A stretch of 32,044 nt of DNA from Flavobacterium sp. (GTDB lineage Bacteria; Bacteroidota; Bacteroidia; Flavobacteriales; Flavobacteriaceae), in NCBI GenBank assembly GCA_024644805.1, contig JAHEHC010000011.1:1-32044 (forward strand), read 5' to 3'. The position numbers were made by a program, and so were the translations under genes. The notes below the pieces were generated by a model. That model was not told the origin of the DNA and made no database searches. It saw nothing but the letters and a program-made list of their open reading frames with translations. The number at the start of each line of letters is the position of its first letter. Positions within the stretch are counted from its first letter, which is position 1. This document shows, piece by piece, positions 8,064 through 16,670 of the stretch.

Positions 8064-9132
8064 ATTCATATACTTCCTATTGCTCATTCCAACCATGCTG
8101 TTTGCAACCCATGGAACGTTCGACGGAAAATATACCAAAGAGAAAAAGATCAATAAAGAATATAATGTCAATGCAGATGCAGGTCTGAAGGTGATCAATA
8201 GTTATGGAAACATCGATATTGTAACTTGGAACGAGAACAGAACCGTCATTGAGGTGGTCATCAGAACCAATGGAAACAATGAGGAAAATGTACAAAAACG
8301 CCTGGATGAGATCACAGTTGATTTTACGGCTAACGGTTCATTAGTAACCGCCAAGACCCAATTCAAGAATAAGAATAAATCGTGGAGCTGGTGGGGTAAT
8401 AAAAAGAATAATGTTTCTGTTGAAGTGAATTATACGATCAAACTTCCCATTACAAATTCAGTAGATCTCAATAATAATTATGGTGCGATCAGCCTGAACA
8501 AATTGCAAGGAAATGCAAAGATAAATTGTGATTACGGGCAGATCATCATTGGCGAACTTCTGGCTGATAATAACTATCTAAACTTCGACTATACCACAAA
8601 ATCAACTATCGGGTTCATGAAAAGCGGAAAGATCAATGCCGATTACTCCGGATTTACCATAGATAAGGCCGAACGTATTGAACTTAACGCAGATTATACC
8701 AACTCTGAGATATTGGATGTGGGACATCTTAATTATAATTGTGACTATGGAAAAGTGATCATTGGCAAGGTCAACTCATTAATTGGTAATGGTGATTATT
8801 TGAATAACAGGATCGATGAAGTTACTGGAGATCTTGACCTCAATACAGACTATGGATCGATAAAAGTGAATAAGCTCAGTTCGACCTTTAAAAGTGCCAA
8901 GATCAATGGTTCTTATACCGGTATAAAGTTAGGATTTGACAGCAGTCTTAGTTTTGACTTTGATTTCAAAATGAGCTATGCTAGCTTTAATGGAGACGAT
9001 CTGGTAACAGTTAAACATTCTGCAAATGATTACAAGGATAAATCCTATACTGGATTTCACGGAACTGAAAAATCCGGAAATACAATAAATATCCGAACCA
9101 GTTATGGTGGAATAACATTAATTAAAAACTAA
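8047..9132 (+). CDS. Exported beta-repeat protein, DUF4097-like
   Basis: A 361-residue protein with a signal peptide (MRTQSKFIYFLLLIPTMLFATHG). The mature part begins KVINSYGNIDIVTWNENRTVIEV, the opening typical of DUF4097-like adhesin domains, and then repeats short strands with a DYG/NYG turn (NNYGAISL, CDYGQIII, ADYSGFTI, ADYTNSEI, CDYGKVII, TDYGSIKV, TSYGGITL). Such spacing of about 20 residues suggests a right-handed beta-helix or beta-roll. It is probably periplasmic or surface exposed. It starts inside the end of the anti-sigma gene and is 11 bp from the GIN-domain gene. No catalytic motif is seen. Its molecular role is unknown. Confidence 0.75.
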   Translation: MRTQSKFIYFLLLIPTMLFATHGTFDGKYTKEKKINKEYNVNADAGLKVINSYGNIDIVTWNENRTVIEVVIRTNGNNEENVQKRLDEITVDFTANGSLVTAKTQFKNKNKSWSWWGNKKNNVSVEVNYTIKLPITNSVDLNNNYGAISLNKLQGNAKINCDYGQIIIGELLADNNYLNFDYTTKSTIGFMKSGKINADYSGFTIDKAERIELNADYTNSEILDVGHLNYNCDYGKVIIGKVNSLIGNGDYLNNRIDEVTGDLDLNTDYGSIKVNKLSSTFKSAKINGSYTGIKLGFDSSLSFDFDFKMSYASFNGDDLVTVKHSANDYKDKSYTGFHGTEKSGNTINIRTSYGGITLIKN

Positions 9133-9143
9133 ATCGATTAAAG

Positions 9144-9878
9144 ATGAATACTACAATAAAACTATCATTGGCTTTCACGTTCCTGTTTATCAATATAAGC
9201 CTTGTAAACGCTCAGGTTTTTGGAAATAAAAAAATAACCGGAAATAATAATATCGTAACAAAAACGGTAAATACTTCTGAGTATAATGCCATAGATGTTA
9301 CGGGATCCATGAATGTTGAGCTGGTGAGCGGAAAAGAAGGAGATATCAAAGTGACCACTGACGAAAACCTTCATGAGTATCTAGTGATCGAATCAAAAAA
9401 CGGGACACTTGAGATAACAACTAAAAAGAATGTTTCCCTGAGAACTAAAAAAGGGATCCATGTCACCGTTCCATTTGAGGACATCGATGATCTTACTTTA
9501 ACAGGATCTGGAGATATAAAAACAAAAAACACCATTAAAACGTCTTCCTTTGATGTTGAACTAACAGGATCTGGAGATATTCTTCTCGATATTGAAGCAG
9601 GCGAAATTGATGCCAAGGTCACAGGAAGCGGAGATCTTATACTAGCAGGTAGCGTAACAGACTTTGAGGTTAAGGTGACTGGCAGTGGAGATTTCAAAGG
9701 AAGTGAACTCTCTTCTACGAACACCCAGGTTTATGTTTCCGGTTCAGGTAGTGCTAAGGTTAATGCTTCAAGTAGTATCAAAGCTCGTGTAAATGGTTCA
9801 GGAGATGTCCGTTATTCAGGGAATCCAGAGTACAGTGATACCAAGGTCATGGGATCCGGAACGATAAAATCTAACTAA
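9144..9878 (+). CDS. GIN-domain (DUF2807) putative auto-transporter adhesin head
   Basis: A 244-residue exported protein (signal peptide MNTTIKLSLAFTFLFINISLVNAQ). It matches the GIN/DUF2807 family: the conserved VTKTVNTSEYNAIDVTGSMNVELVSG entry, then repeated G-S-G-D turns (LTGSGDIKT, LTGSGDILL, VTGSGDLIL, VTGSGDFKG, VSGSGSAKV, VNGSGDVRY, VMGSGTIKS) about every 20 residues, as in a beta-helix stack. The family is widespread in Bacteroidota, thought to be surface or periplasmic, and has no proven function. It is the last gene of the sigma-factor cluster and is followed by a strong terminator 22 bp later. Confidence 0.88.
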   Translation: MNTTIKLSLAFTFLFINISLVNAQVFGNKKITGNNNIVTKTVNTSEYNAIDVTGSMNVELVSGKEGDIKVTTDENLHEYLVIESKNGTLEITTKKNVSLRTKKGIHVTVPFEDIDDLTLTGSGDIKTKNTIKTSSFDVELTGSGDILLDIEAGEIDAKVTGSGDLILAGSVTDFEVKVTGSGDFKGSELSSTNTQVYVSGSGSAKVNASSSIKARVNGSGDVRYSGNPEYSDTKVMGSGTIKSN

Positions 9879-9894
9879 AACTAAACTGATCAAT

Positions 9895-9937
9895 AAAAAA
9901 AGCCATTCGAATTATCGAATGGCTTTTTTATTTTTAT
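9895..9937. terminator. Strong bidirectional Rho-independent terminator
   Basis: AGCCATTCGA and TCGAATGGCT (9901-9924) form a perfect 10-bp stem with a 4-nt loop. There are seven A residues on one side and seven T on the other, so it can end both the plus-strand sigma-factor cluster and the convergent minus-strand lipoprotein gene. Confidence 0.9.
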
Positions 9938-9953
9938 ATTTTTTTTTAAAAAA

Positions 9954-11342
9954 TTATTGAACTACTACTAGAAAGGCTCCGTTAGTTATCGTATAAGTTG
10001 TCTGATCTTCATTGGCAGGGTCGGTTGCAATAAACTGGAATACTCCTTCAAAGACCCCGGTATCTGGATCAATTGTGTTTATGGTCAGCGATCCTGGATC
10101 TGAACTATAAGCAATTGAATTTCCTATATCGGGTGTGAAATAACCTATCTTTTCATCTCCAACAACGATCTCTGAACTCATCAAATGAGTTCCTTCAGTA
10201 ATATCAGCAGGGAAGACTAAGGTCATTCTTTGATTGTTTTCAGTATCTATCGCCTGAATGATTATTACCGGGATATCATTGATCACGTTTTGTATCGCTG
10301 TGATCTGATCCGGTATATAGGCTTCACTATCGATATCGGCCGAAAATGTATTGGTTATTATTGAAAGATTCAGATTCAGTAAGGTAAAGCTTCCTTCTGT
10401 AACCTCGACAATTGAAGGATCTTGCCCCAGTGGATCGGTTCCGGTGAATTCAAAGGTGCCGACAACCGTTCCGGTATTTCCGTCCATCTCTGTAATGGTC
10501 AATGTTCCTGGATTAGAAGTAAGATTCTCAGCTCCCATGTTGGCGTTATAAGAACCAATTATTTCAGTTCCATTGGAAATGGATTGCATATCAAAGGTAC
10601 CAACACCAATAGTTTCTGGGAAATCGATCCTGATCCGTTCTCCACTGCTTTCTTTTGTGGCAATGACACTGATCATGGATACTCCAGCCACCATAGGTTG
10701 CGTTACAACGATAGTATCAGGTGTAAAAAAAACATCATCCACCTTAGCAAAAAATTGATCTGTAGGCTCGGCAACTTCGATGGTATATTCTATTGAATTG
10801 AACGAGCCTTGGGTAATTTCTATAGTTTCGATCGTAGGATTTCCACTTTCATCTAAAATTGGATTTCCATCCGAGTCCAATTCCAATCGAGCTCCGGTAA
10901 AGTTGAATGTTCCTGAAAGAGTCAACAGTTCAGGATCCATCTCGGTCAAGGTCAGTTCTCCTGTTCCTTCAAGAGCTGCATCAGTCGTATATGGATTTAA
11001 CAGTTCGACTCCATCGATATAGATCCCGCTATTTAGTGTCCCCAAACCGGCAGTGATATCAAAAGTTCCCACTCCTGGATTTTCAATGGTGAAAATGATA
11101 CTTTCTCCGGTATCTGTAATGGTTCCGGTTATGATCAGGATATCCTCAAGAGTTAGAATACCACTGGCTTCAATTGCTATAACAGCCGTTTCTCCAATTG
11201 TGGCAACAAATTGCCCCTCCTCTGCTGTAATGACATCCTCATCCTGTACAAAATCACCTTCAAGAGGTTCATTGTCACAAGAACTGAAACTAAAAGCTAT
11301 AACAAGGAATAGAATCCAATGGAATAGTTGAATCTTTTTCAT
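9954..11342 (-). CDS. Lipoprotein with three DUF6252-like repeat units
   Basis: Starting at ATG 11342 gives MKKIQLFHWILFLVIAFSFSSCDNEP, a lipoprotein signal with lipobox SFSSC; the track's extra 31 residues have no such logic. The 462-residue protein is acidic (calculated by eye from many D/E) and has no Cys besides the lipid site. It contains three tandem units of about 130 residues, each running FxAxVD..x.P...(G..)SxIxxxDxxx.R.x.xFPxxIxxGTF, then PGxLTIxxxDxxTGxxxGxFxFxxTDP, and ending in xxTxGxF. This is the DUF6252-like domain of flavobacterial lipoproteins. Unit 1 is the most divergent and carries an Asp-rich insert (LDSDGNPILDES). Probably outer-membrane anchored; function unknown. Confidence 0.8.
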   Translation of the reverse strand: MKKIQLFHWILFLVIAFSFSSCDNEPLEGDFVQDEDVITAEEGQFVATIGETAVIAIEASGILTLEDILIITGTITDTGESIIFTIENPGVGTFDITAGLGTLNSGIYIDGVELLNPYTTDAALEGTGELTLTEMDPELLTLSGTFNFTGARLELDSDGNPILDESGNPTIETIEITQGSFNSIEYTIEVAEPTDQFFAKVDDVFFTPDTIVVTQPMVAGVSMISVIATKESSGERIRIDFPETIGVGTFDMQSISNGTEIIGSYNANMGAENLTSNPGTLTITEMDGNTGTVVGTFEFTGTDPLGQDPSIVEVTEGSFTLLNLNLSIITNTFSADIDSEAYIPDQITAIQNVINDIPVIIIQAIDTENNQRMTLVFPADITEGTHLMSSEIVVGDEKIGYFTPDIGNSIAYSSDPGSLTINTIDPDTGVFEGVFQFIATDPANEDQTTYTITNGAFLVVVQ

Positions 11343-11400
11343 AAGTAAGTAGTTTTCTTTGGTAATAACAGCAAACATAACTAAAAATTGTGAGTATTGA

Positions 11401-12711
11401 TTATTTCTTTTTAACCCTAAACAATAAAATTCCACCGATAATGAAGAATAAGAGAAGGAAAAGAATTGAATTTCGCATGTTACCGGTCACTTGGTCTATT
11501 AAGCCATAGATCAGCATTCCGATCACGATACCAATTTTTTCAGTAACATCGTAAAAACTGAAATAGGAGGTCGTATCTCTAGTTTCCGGCAGAAACTTGG
11601 AATAGGTCGATCGTGATAAGGCCTGAATACCACCCATGACCATTCCCACGATTCCTGCAGTCACATAGAATTGAAATGGCGTTTCGATAAAGAAGGCAAT
11701 GATACAGATCATGGCCCAAATTCCATTGATGACGATCAGTGTTGGAATATTCCCAAACCTTTCAGATGATCTTGATGTCAATATAGCACCCATAATAGCT
11801 ACCAATTGAATGATCAGTATACTGGATATGAGCCCGATGGTCTTTTCTTCTATTCCTCCCCATGCGATCTCCTGTTCTCCAAAATAAGCTGCGACCAGCA
11901 TCACGGTCTGAACAGCCATACTATATACAAAGAATGCCGACAAATACCTCTTTAAGATCCTATTATCAGATAATGAACGGTATACACCCTGAAGTTCCCG
12001 GAATCCATCAAAGATAATTTTTCGGGTAACCTTATTGTTTGATTTATTTCCCTTGGGAAGATGATAAAAAGTATATTGACTGAACAACACCCACCAAATC
12101 CCAACAGAAATAAATGAATATTGCATGGCCTTCATCTTTGCAGTCCCCCCTTCACCCAATCCAAATTTTTCAGGGAGCATGATCATAGCCAGATTGAAGA
12201 GCAATAAGATCACACTTCCAATATATCCAAACGAAAATCCTCTGGCACTTACCCAGTCTTGTTGTTCTGGATAGGCAACATCTGGCAAATAGGAATTATA
12301 GAATACCCAGCTGCTCCAGAATCCAACTACTGCTAAGAAATAGAATAGCAAACTTAGGTAGATGTGTTCAAGATCAAAGAAATAGAGTCCCATACATGAT
12401 AGTGCACCCAGGTAACAGAAAAACTTCATAAAGATCTTCTTATTACCAACAAAATCAGCAATCCCAGATAATAATGGAATTAATAATGAAACAACAATAA
12501 AAGCTGCAGCAGTCGTGTAGCTTATCAGCGGAGTACTTCGTATATTTCCTCCGAAAACGACTACTGTCTCTATTTCGGCGGCATTAAAAAGTGCCTGATA
12601 GTATATGGGAAAAACAGCTGAAGCTATAACCAGATTATAAACTGAGTTTGCCCAATCGTAGAACGCCCAAGCATTGAGTAATTTTTTACTTCCCTTTTTT
12701 AATTCGGCCAT
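11401..12711 (-). CDS. MFS transporter, Atg22/UMF1 type
   Basis: A 436-residue integral membrane protein with about 12 hydrophobic helices. It opens with KLLNAWAFYDWANSVYNLVIASAVFPIYYQALF, the DWANS signature of the UMF1/Atg22 branch of the major facilitator superfamily, and contains a second-half copy around GMVMGGIQALSRSTYSKFLPE, which is also characteristic. Substrates are unknown in bacteria; the yeast namesake exports amino acids from the vacuole. It has a basic cytoplasmic loop (LPKGNKSNNKVTRKI) between the halves. It sits 58 bp upstream of the repeat lipoprotein, on the same strand, and downstream of the M48 protease, separated from that by a weak terminator. Confidence 0.9.
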   Translation of the reverse strand: MAELKKGSKKLLNAWAFYDWANSVYNLVIASAVFPIYYQALFNAAEIETVVVFGGNIRSTPLISYTTAAAFIVVSLLIPLLSGIADFVGNKKIFMKFFCYLGALSCMGLYFFDLEHIYLSLLFYFLAVVGFWSSWVFYNSYLPDVAYPEQQDWVSARGFSFGYIGSVILLLFNLAMIMLPEKFGLGEGGTAKMKAMQYSFISVGIWWVLFSQYTFYHLPKGNKSNNKVTRKIIFDGFRELQGVYRSLSDNRILKRYLSAFFVYSMAVQTVMLVAAYFGEQEIAWGGIEEKTIGLISSILIIQLVAIMGAILTSRSSERFGNIPTLIVINGIWAMICIIAFFIETPFQFYVTAGIVGMVMGGIQALSRSTYSKFLPETRDTTSYFSFYDVTEKIGIVIGMLIYGLIDQVTGNMRNSILFLLLFFIIGGILLFRVKKK

Positions 12712-12716
12712 AGGTA

Positions 12717-12750
12717 AAAGAAACTGCCTTTAATAAGACAGCTTCTAAAA
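12717..12750 (-). terminator. Possible terminator after the M48 protease gene
   Basis: On the minus strand AGAAGCTG pairs with CAGTTTCT (one G-U pair) around a 12-nt loop, followed by TTTT. It lies between the M48 gene and the MFS gene. The short T run makes it weak. Confidence 0.4.
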
Positions 12751-12795
12751 TAGTAAAATATATTTACTGTTATCGAATTGATCTCTATAGATAAT

Positions 12796-13617
12796 TTATT
12801 GTCGTTTAAACGAAGTTACCCCAAACTTTCTGGCTTCCGCTTTTGCTCCTTGAACCCAGGATTTTATTTCATTGATCCTCCTGTCATTAGATGGGTGGGT
12901 ACTTAAAAATTCAGGTGGTGCATCCCCTCCATTTGCTTTCATCCTTACCCAAAGATTGGCTGCTTCCATGGGTTCATAACCGGCTATTGCCATTAAAGTA
13001 AGTCCAATCCTATCGGCTTCACTTTCATGTGATCTGCTGAACGGTAACATGACACCCACTGTCGATCCAATTCCATAGGCATCATTAAAGATTTGTTGGT
13101 TTTCGGGATCATTACTCAATGCCACATTTCCAGCTACAGCACCTAACATTTGTAATTGACCGGCGCTCATCCTTTGTTGCCCGTGATTGGCCAGAGCGTG
13201 GGCTACCTCATGTCCCATAACAGCCGCAATCCCTACCTCTCCTTGAGTGATAGGAAGTATTCCGGTATAAAAAACGATTTTACCACCGGGCATGCACCAG
13301 GCGTTCACAGCCTTATCCTCAACCAAGTTATATTCCCAACGATAATCCTTTAAATAACCTGCATAGCCATTTGCGGTCAAATAGCGTTCTGCGGCTACAG
13401 CGATCTTTTGACCAACATTTTGAATCATTCTTGAATCTGGAGTGTCTTTGATGACTTTATGCTCAGCTAAAAATTGTTCATATTGTTGAAATGCCATTGG
13501 CAAGATCTGAGAGTTTGGAACCAATGCCAACGTTTGTTTTCCCGTAAATGGGTTGGTGCTACATGCTAAAAAAAGAGCGAAAACAAATAGCAAAGAGAGC
13601 GTTTTTTTAAGTTTCAT
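12796..13617 (-). CDS. M48 family zinc metalloprotease, lipoprotein
   Basis: A 273-residue lipoprotein (MKLKKTLSLLFVFALFLAC, lipobox LFLAC, acylated C19) followed directly by the STNPFTGKQTLALVP signature seen in Bacteroidota M48 peptidases. The active site HEVAH (H136, E137, H140) and the third ligand region SRSHESEADRIGL (E198/E200) are intact. The family includes LoiP and BepA, periplasmic proteases that work on outer-membrane assembly quality control; this one has no TPR tail, so it resembles LoiP more in layout. Probably acts at the periplasmic face of a membrane. Upstream it is divergent from the collagen-motif lipoprotein operon. Confidence 0.93.
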   Translation of the reverse strand: MKLKKTLSLLFVFALFLACSTNPFTGKQTLALVPNSQILPMAFQQYEQFLAEHKVIKDTPDSRMIQNVGQKIAVAAERYLTANGYAGYLKDYRWEYNLVEDKAVNAWCMPGGKIVFYTGILPITQGEVGIAAVMGHEVAHALANHGQQRMSAGQLQMLGAVAGNVALSNDPENQQIFNDAYGIGSTVGVMLPFSRSHESEADRIGLTLMAIAGYEPMEAANLWVRMKANGGDAPPEFLSTHPSNDRRINEIKSWVQGAKAEARKFGVTSFKRQ

Positions 13618-13776
13618 AATGGTTTGGATTTTGTATTTTAAAGATACAATTTTATTTAACTAATTATGCAATGAAACAATTTCCATACCATTCTAAATTT
13701 ACCTTACATTTACGTTTTCTATTTATTGAATTATTTTGGAACGACTTTTGTAAACACCTAAACTAAATATTTTATT

Positions 13777-14289
13777 ATGAAAAATCTTATACTAATTATT
13801 GCAGTTTCTTCGACATTATTATTCTCATCCTGCGAAGGGCCACAGGGCCCTCCCGGTGCAAATGGGGTCAACATTCTCGGGCAAGTCTTTGAGGTAACCA
13901 TCAATTTCACACCAAATAATGGTTACAGCAGGTTGATCACTTTTCCCAACAATATAGAAGTTTATGAATCGGATGTAGTATTGGTCTATCTTTTAGAGGA
14001 ATCAATACCCGGTAATGGAGGTCCTATAGATGTCTGGAGTCAATTACCACAAACCTATTTTCTAAATCAGGGAACCTTATTATACACATTCGATCATACT
14101 TTCCTGGATGTGAATATTTTCCTTGACGGAGATTTTGATCTTGGAACGTTAGGTCCAGCTTATACCGACGACCAAGTCTTTAGAATTGCTGTCGTTCCTT
14201 CTGAATTTGGAACCACAGAACTTTCTATGGATGAACTATTGGATCATCTTGAGATCGAAACAACAGATATAATCAATTTAGAGTTCTAA
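13777..14289 (+). CDS. Lipoprotein with a collagen-like GPQGPPG stem
   Basis: A 170-residue lipoprotein; MKNLILIIAVSSTLLFSSC gives a clear lipobox (FSSC). The mature N-terminus is CEGPQGPPGANGV, about three collagen Gly-X-Y triplets, then a beta-rich domain (ILGQVFEVTINFTPNNGYSRLITFPNNI, DVVLVYLLEES, IDVWSQLPQTYFL). Short collagen-like segments next to the lipid anchor are common in small flavobacterial lipoproteins. Such proteins are sometimes wrongly labelled dihydrolipoamide dehydrogenase in databases, perhaps because they lie near lpdA; nothing in the sequence supports that. It is followed one nucleotide later by msrB, so the three genes to 15164 probably form an operon. Confidence 0.75.
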   Translation: MKNLILIIAVSSTLLFSSCEGPQGPPGANGVNILGQVFEVTINFTPNNGYSRLITFPNNIEVYESDVVLVYLLEESIPGNGGPIDVWSQLPQTYFLNQGTLLYTFDHTFLDVNIFLDGDFDLGTLGPAYTDDQVFRIAVVPSEFGTTELSMDELLDHLEIETTDIINLEF

Positions 14290-14290
14290 T

Positions 14291-14773
14291 ATGCGAAAAC
14301 TTCTCTTAATACTGATTTGTAGCATCGTATTTGGATGTAATTCAAAGGCACAGGAGACCCGGTCAAAGAAACAATTTCCACTTACCAAAACGGAAGCTGA
14401 ATGGAAGGCACAGCTTACTGAGCTAGAATATCATGTATTGCGAAACGGAGGCACCGAAAGAGCTTTTACCAGCGAATTCAATGAAAATAAAAGGGCTGGA
14501 GTATATGCTTGCAAAGCTTGTGGCACAGCACTATTCAAAAGTGACTATAAATATGACAGCAAGAGTGGATGGCCAAGCTTCGACCGGGCAATTGCAGGCA
14601 ATGTAGCTTATTCGGTAGATTATGAAATTGGATATGCACGGACTGAAGAGCATTGTGCTAATTGTGGTGGACATTTAGGTCATGTTTTTGATGATGGCCC
14701 ACCAGAAACTACTGGTAAAAGGCATTGTGTGAATGGTGTTTCTCTAATCTTTATTCCAAAGACCATTGATTAA
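14291..14773 (+). CDS. msrB: Exported peptide-methionine (R)-S-oxide reductase (lipoprotein form)
   Basis: Reduces methionine-R-sulfoxide in proteins. The 160-residue protein starts with MRKLLLILICSIVFGC, a lipoprotein signal with lipobox VFGC, so it should act in the periplasm on a membrane anchor. The MsrB domain runs from FPLTKTEAEWKAQL to the end. Zinc ligands are the pairs CKAC and CANC; the catalytic Cys is in RHCVNGVSL, and the GWPSF and GGHLGHVFDDGP motifs are intact. It follows the collagen-motif lipoprotein by 1 bp and overlaps a second msrB by 8 bp. Confidence 0.95.
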   Translation: MRKLLLILICSIVFGCNSKAQETRSKKQFPLTKTEAEWKAQLTELEYHVLRNGGTERAFTSEFNENKRAGVYACKACGTALFKSDYKYDSKSGWPSFDRAIAGNVAYSVDYEIGYARTEEHCANCGGHLGHVFDDGPPETTGKRHCVNGVSLIFIPKTID

Positions 14774-15164
14774 AAAAGATTTCCCCTTCAAAAAATCCGA
14801 ATCCGATTGGAAAAGGGATTTGGATGAAACCCGATTTCATATTCTTCGTGAAAAAGGAACAGAACGTCCCTTTTCAGGAGAATATAATTTGCATTTTGAT
14901 AAAGGCACCTATACCTGTGGTGCCTGTCATATTCCCTTGTTCAATAGCGATCAAAAATTTGAAAGTGGATGCGGTTGGCCCTCCTTTGATGATGCTATTG
15001 AGGAAGCTGTAACCTATCTACTCGATAAAAGTCATGGCATGATGAGGACTGAGATCGTTTGCAGCAATTGTGGCAGTCATTTGGGCCATGTCTTCAATGA
15101 CGGACCAACTAAAACTGGTCAACGCTATTGCGTGAACTCCCTTTCCATAGATTTTAAAAAATAA
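14766..15164 (+). CDS. msrB: Cytoplasmic peptide-methionine (R)-S-oxide reductase
   Basis: Second MsrB, 132 residues, with no signal peptide, so probably the cytoplasmic counterpart of the gene just upstream. It has the same plan: FPFKKSESDWKRDL, GTERPFSGEY, zinc pairs CGAC and CSNC, CGWPSFDDAI, GSHLGHVFNDGPTKTGQRYC and the catalytic Cys in RYCVNSLS. The start is TTG at 14766, inside the preceding gene's last codons; no ATG lies near the N-terminus, and the protein would lose its opening helix with a later start. About half of the aligned residues match the upstream copy by eye, so the pair is an old duplication with split compartments. Confidence 0.93.
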   Translation: MIKKDFPFKKSESDWKRDLDETRFHILREKGTERPFSGEYNLHFDKGTYTCGACHIPLFNSDQKFESGCGWPSFDDAIEEAVTYLLDKSHGMMRTEIVCSNCGSHLGHVFNDGPTKTGQRYCVNSLSIDFKK

Positions 15165-15265
15165 TCAAACCCCTGATCAAGTCTTTGATTTTTAATTCTT
15201 TTTTACTTCGTTACATATACATTTTGTAATTTCGTTTTCTGTTAAAAGGATATAATAAATTGGAT

Positions 15266-16642
15266 ATGAATAAATACGATATCATAGTTTTAGGTAGTGG
15301 CCCGGGTGGGTATGTAACAGCAATTCGAGCTTCACAACTTGGATTCAAGACTGCTGTTATCGAAAAAGAGAATTTGGGTGGAGTTTGTTTGAATTGGGGA
15401 TGTATTCCTACCAAAGCCCTATTGAAAAGCGCTCAGGTATTCGATTATCTTAAGCATGCTGAAGACTATGGATTGATCAATAAAGGAGCCGACAAAGACT
15501 TTAGTAAGGTCATTGAACGCAGTCGTGGTGTAGCTGATGGGATGAGCAAAGGAGTTCAGTTTCTCATGAAGAAGAACAAGATCGATGTTATCGAGGGGTT
15601 TGGCAAATTGAAACCCGGAAAGAAAGTAGATGTGGATGGAAAGGAATACAGTGCCGATCATATAATTATAGCAACCGGAGCCAGGTCCAGAGAATTACCC
15701 AATTTAAAGCAAGATGGAAAAAAAGTGATCGGATATCGTGAGGCCATGACCCTTAAGAAACAACCAAAGAGCATGATCGTTGTGGGTAGTGGTGCGATTG
15801 GAGTTGAATTTGCCCATTTTTATAATGCCATGGGAACTGAAGTTACCATTGTTGAGTTCTTACCAACCTTGGTACCATTGGAAGATGAGGAAGTGTCCAA
15901 ACAATTCGCTCGTTCCTTTAAAAAGGCCGGTATCAAGGTAATGACCAGCTCATCGGTTGAGAAAGTTGATAGCAGTGGCAAGATTGTAAAAGCAACTGTG
16001 AAGACCAGTAAAGGTGAGGAAGTTCTTGAAGCAGAGATCGTTCTATCGGCAATTGGCATCAAATCGAATATCGAGAACATCGGATTGGAAGATGTTGGTA
16101 TCGTAACCGATAAGGATAAGATTTTGGTAAATGATTGGTATCAGACCAATATTCCGGGTTATTATGCAATAGGAGATGTAATACCTGGACCTGCATTGGC
16201 TCATGTTGCCTCAGCTGAAGGAATTACCTGTGTTGAAAAGATCAAAGGGTTGGTGGTCGAAGCCATAGACTACGGAAACATACCGGGATGTACCTATGCA
16301 ACGCCAGAGATTGCATCGGTAGGAATGACCGAGGCACAAGCAATAGAGGCCGGTTATGAATTGAAGATCGGTAAGTTCCCTTTCTCTGCCAGTGGAAAGG
16401 CCAGCGCAGCAGGAACCAAAGATGGTTTTGTTAAGGTGATCTTCGATGCTAAATACGGAGAATGGCTTGGTTGCCATATGATCGGTGCCGGAGTTACTGA
16501 TATGATCGCTGAGGCTGTGGTAGCCCGTAAATTGGAAACTACCGGGCATGAAGTATTAAAATCGATACACCCCCATCCAACTATGAGTGAAGCTGTTATG
16601 GAAGCGGTTGCAGACGCCTACGGAGAAGTGATCCATCTGTAA
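15266..16642 (+). CDS. lpdA: Dihydrolipoyl dehydrogenase (E3)
   Basis: FAD enzyme that reoxidises dihydrolipoamide in pyruvate, 2-oxoglutarate and branched-chain 2-oxoacid dehydrogenase complexes, giving NADH. The ATG at 15266 (MNKYDIIVLG) puts the FAD motif GSGPGG at the usual place; the TTG two codons earlier is less likely. The redox pair is C41-C46 in GGVCLNWGCIPTK. The NAD motif is VVGSGAIGVEFAHFY, a second FAD contact is YYAIGDVIPGPALAH, and the His-Glu pair is in HPHPTMSEAVMEA near the C-terminus. At 458 residues it has the normal length. No E1/E2 gene is next to it, so it may serve several complexes. Confidence 0.97.
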   Translation: MNKYDIIVLGSGPGGYVTAIRASQLGFKTAVIEKENLGGVCLNWGCIPTKALLKSAQVFDYLKHAEDYGLINKGADKDFSKVIERSRGVADGMSKGVQFLMKKNKIDVIEGFGKLKPGKKVDVDGKEYSADHIIIATGARSRELPNLKQDGKKVIGYREAMTLKKQPKSMIVVGSGAIGVEFAHFYNAMGTEVTIVEFLPTLVPLEDEEVSKQFARSFKKAGIKVMTSSSVEKVDSSGKIVKATVKTSKGEEVLEAEIVLSAIGIKSNIENIGLEDVGIVTDKDKILVNDWYQTNIPGYYAIGDVIPGPALAHVASAEGITCVEKIKGLVVEAIDYGNIPGCTYATPEIASVGMTEAQAIEAGYELKIGKFPFSASGKASAAGTKDGFVKVIFDAKYGEWLGCHMIGAGVTDMIAEAVVARKLETTGHEVLKSIHPHPTMSEAVMEAVADAYGEVIHL

Positions 16643-16670
16643 TTAATCTGACTTACTAATCTCAGTTCAA

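Noticed and set aside
10422-10796. Plus-strand ORF of 124 codons antisense to the repeat lipoprotein
   Set aside because: Overlaps a clear gene with repeated protein units; typical shadow frame in a D/T-rich coding sequence.
13777-14289. Dihydrolipoamide dehydrogenase-like function for the collagen-motif lipoprotein
   Set aside because: No FAD or redox motif; the real lpdA is nearby at 15266-16642.
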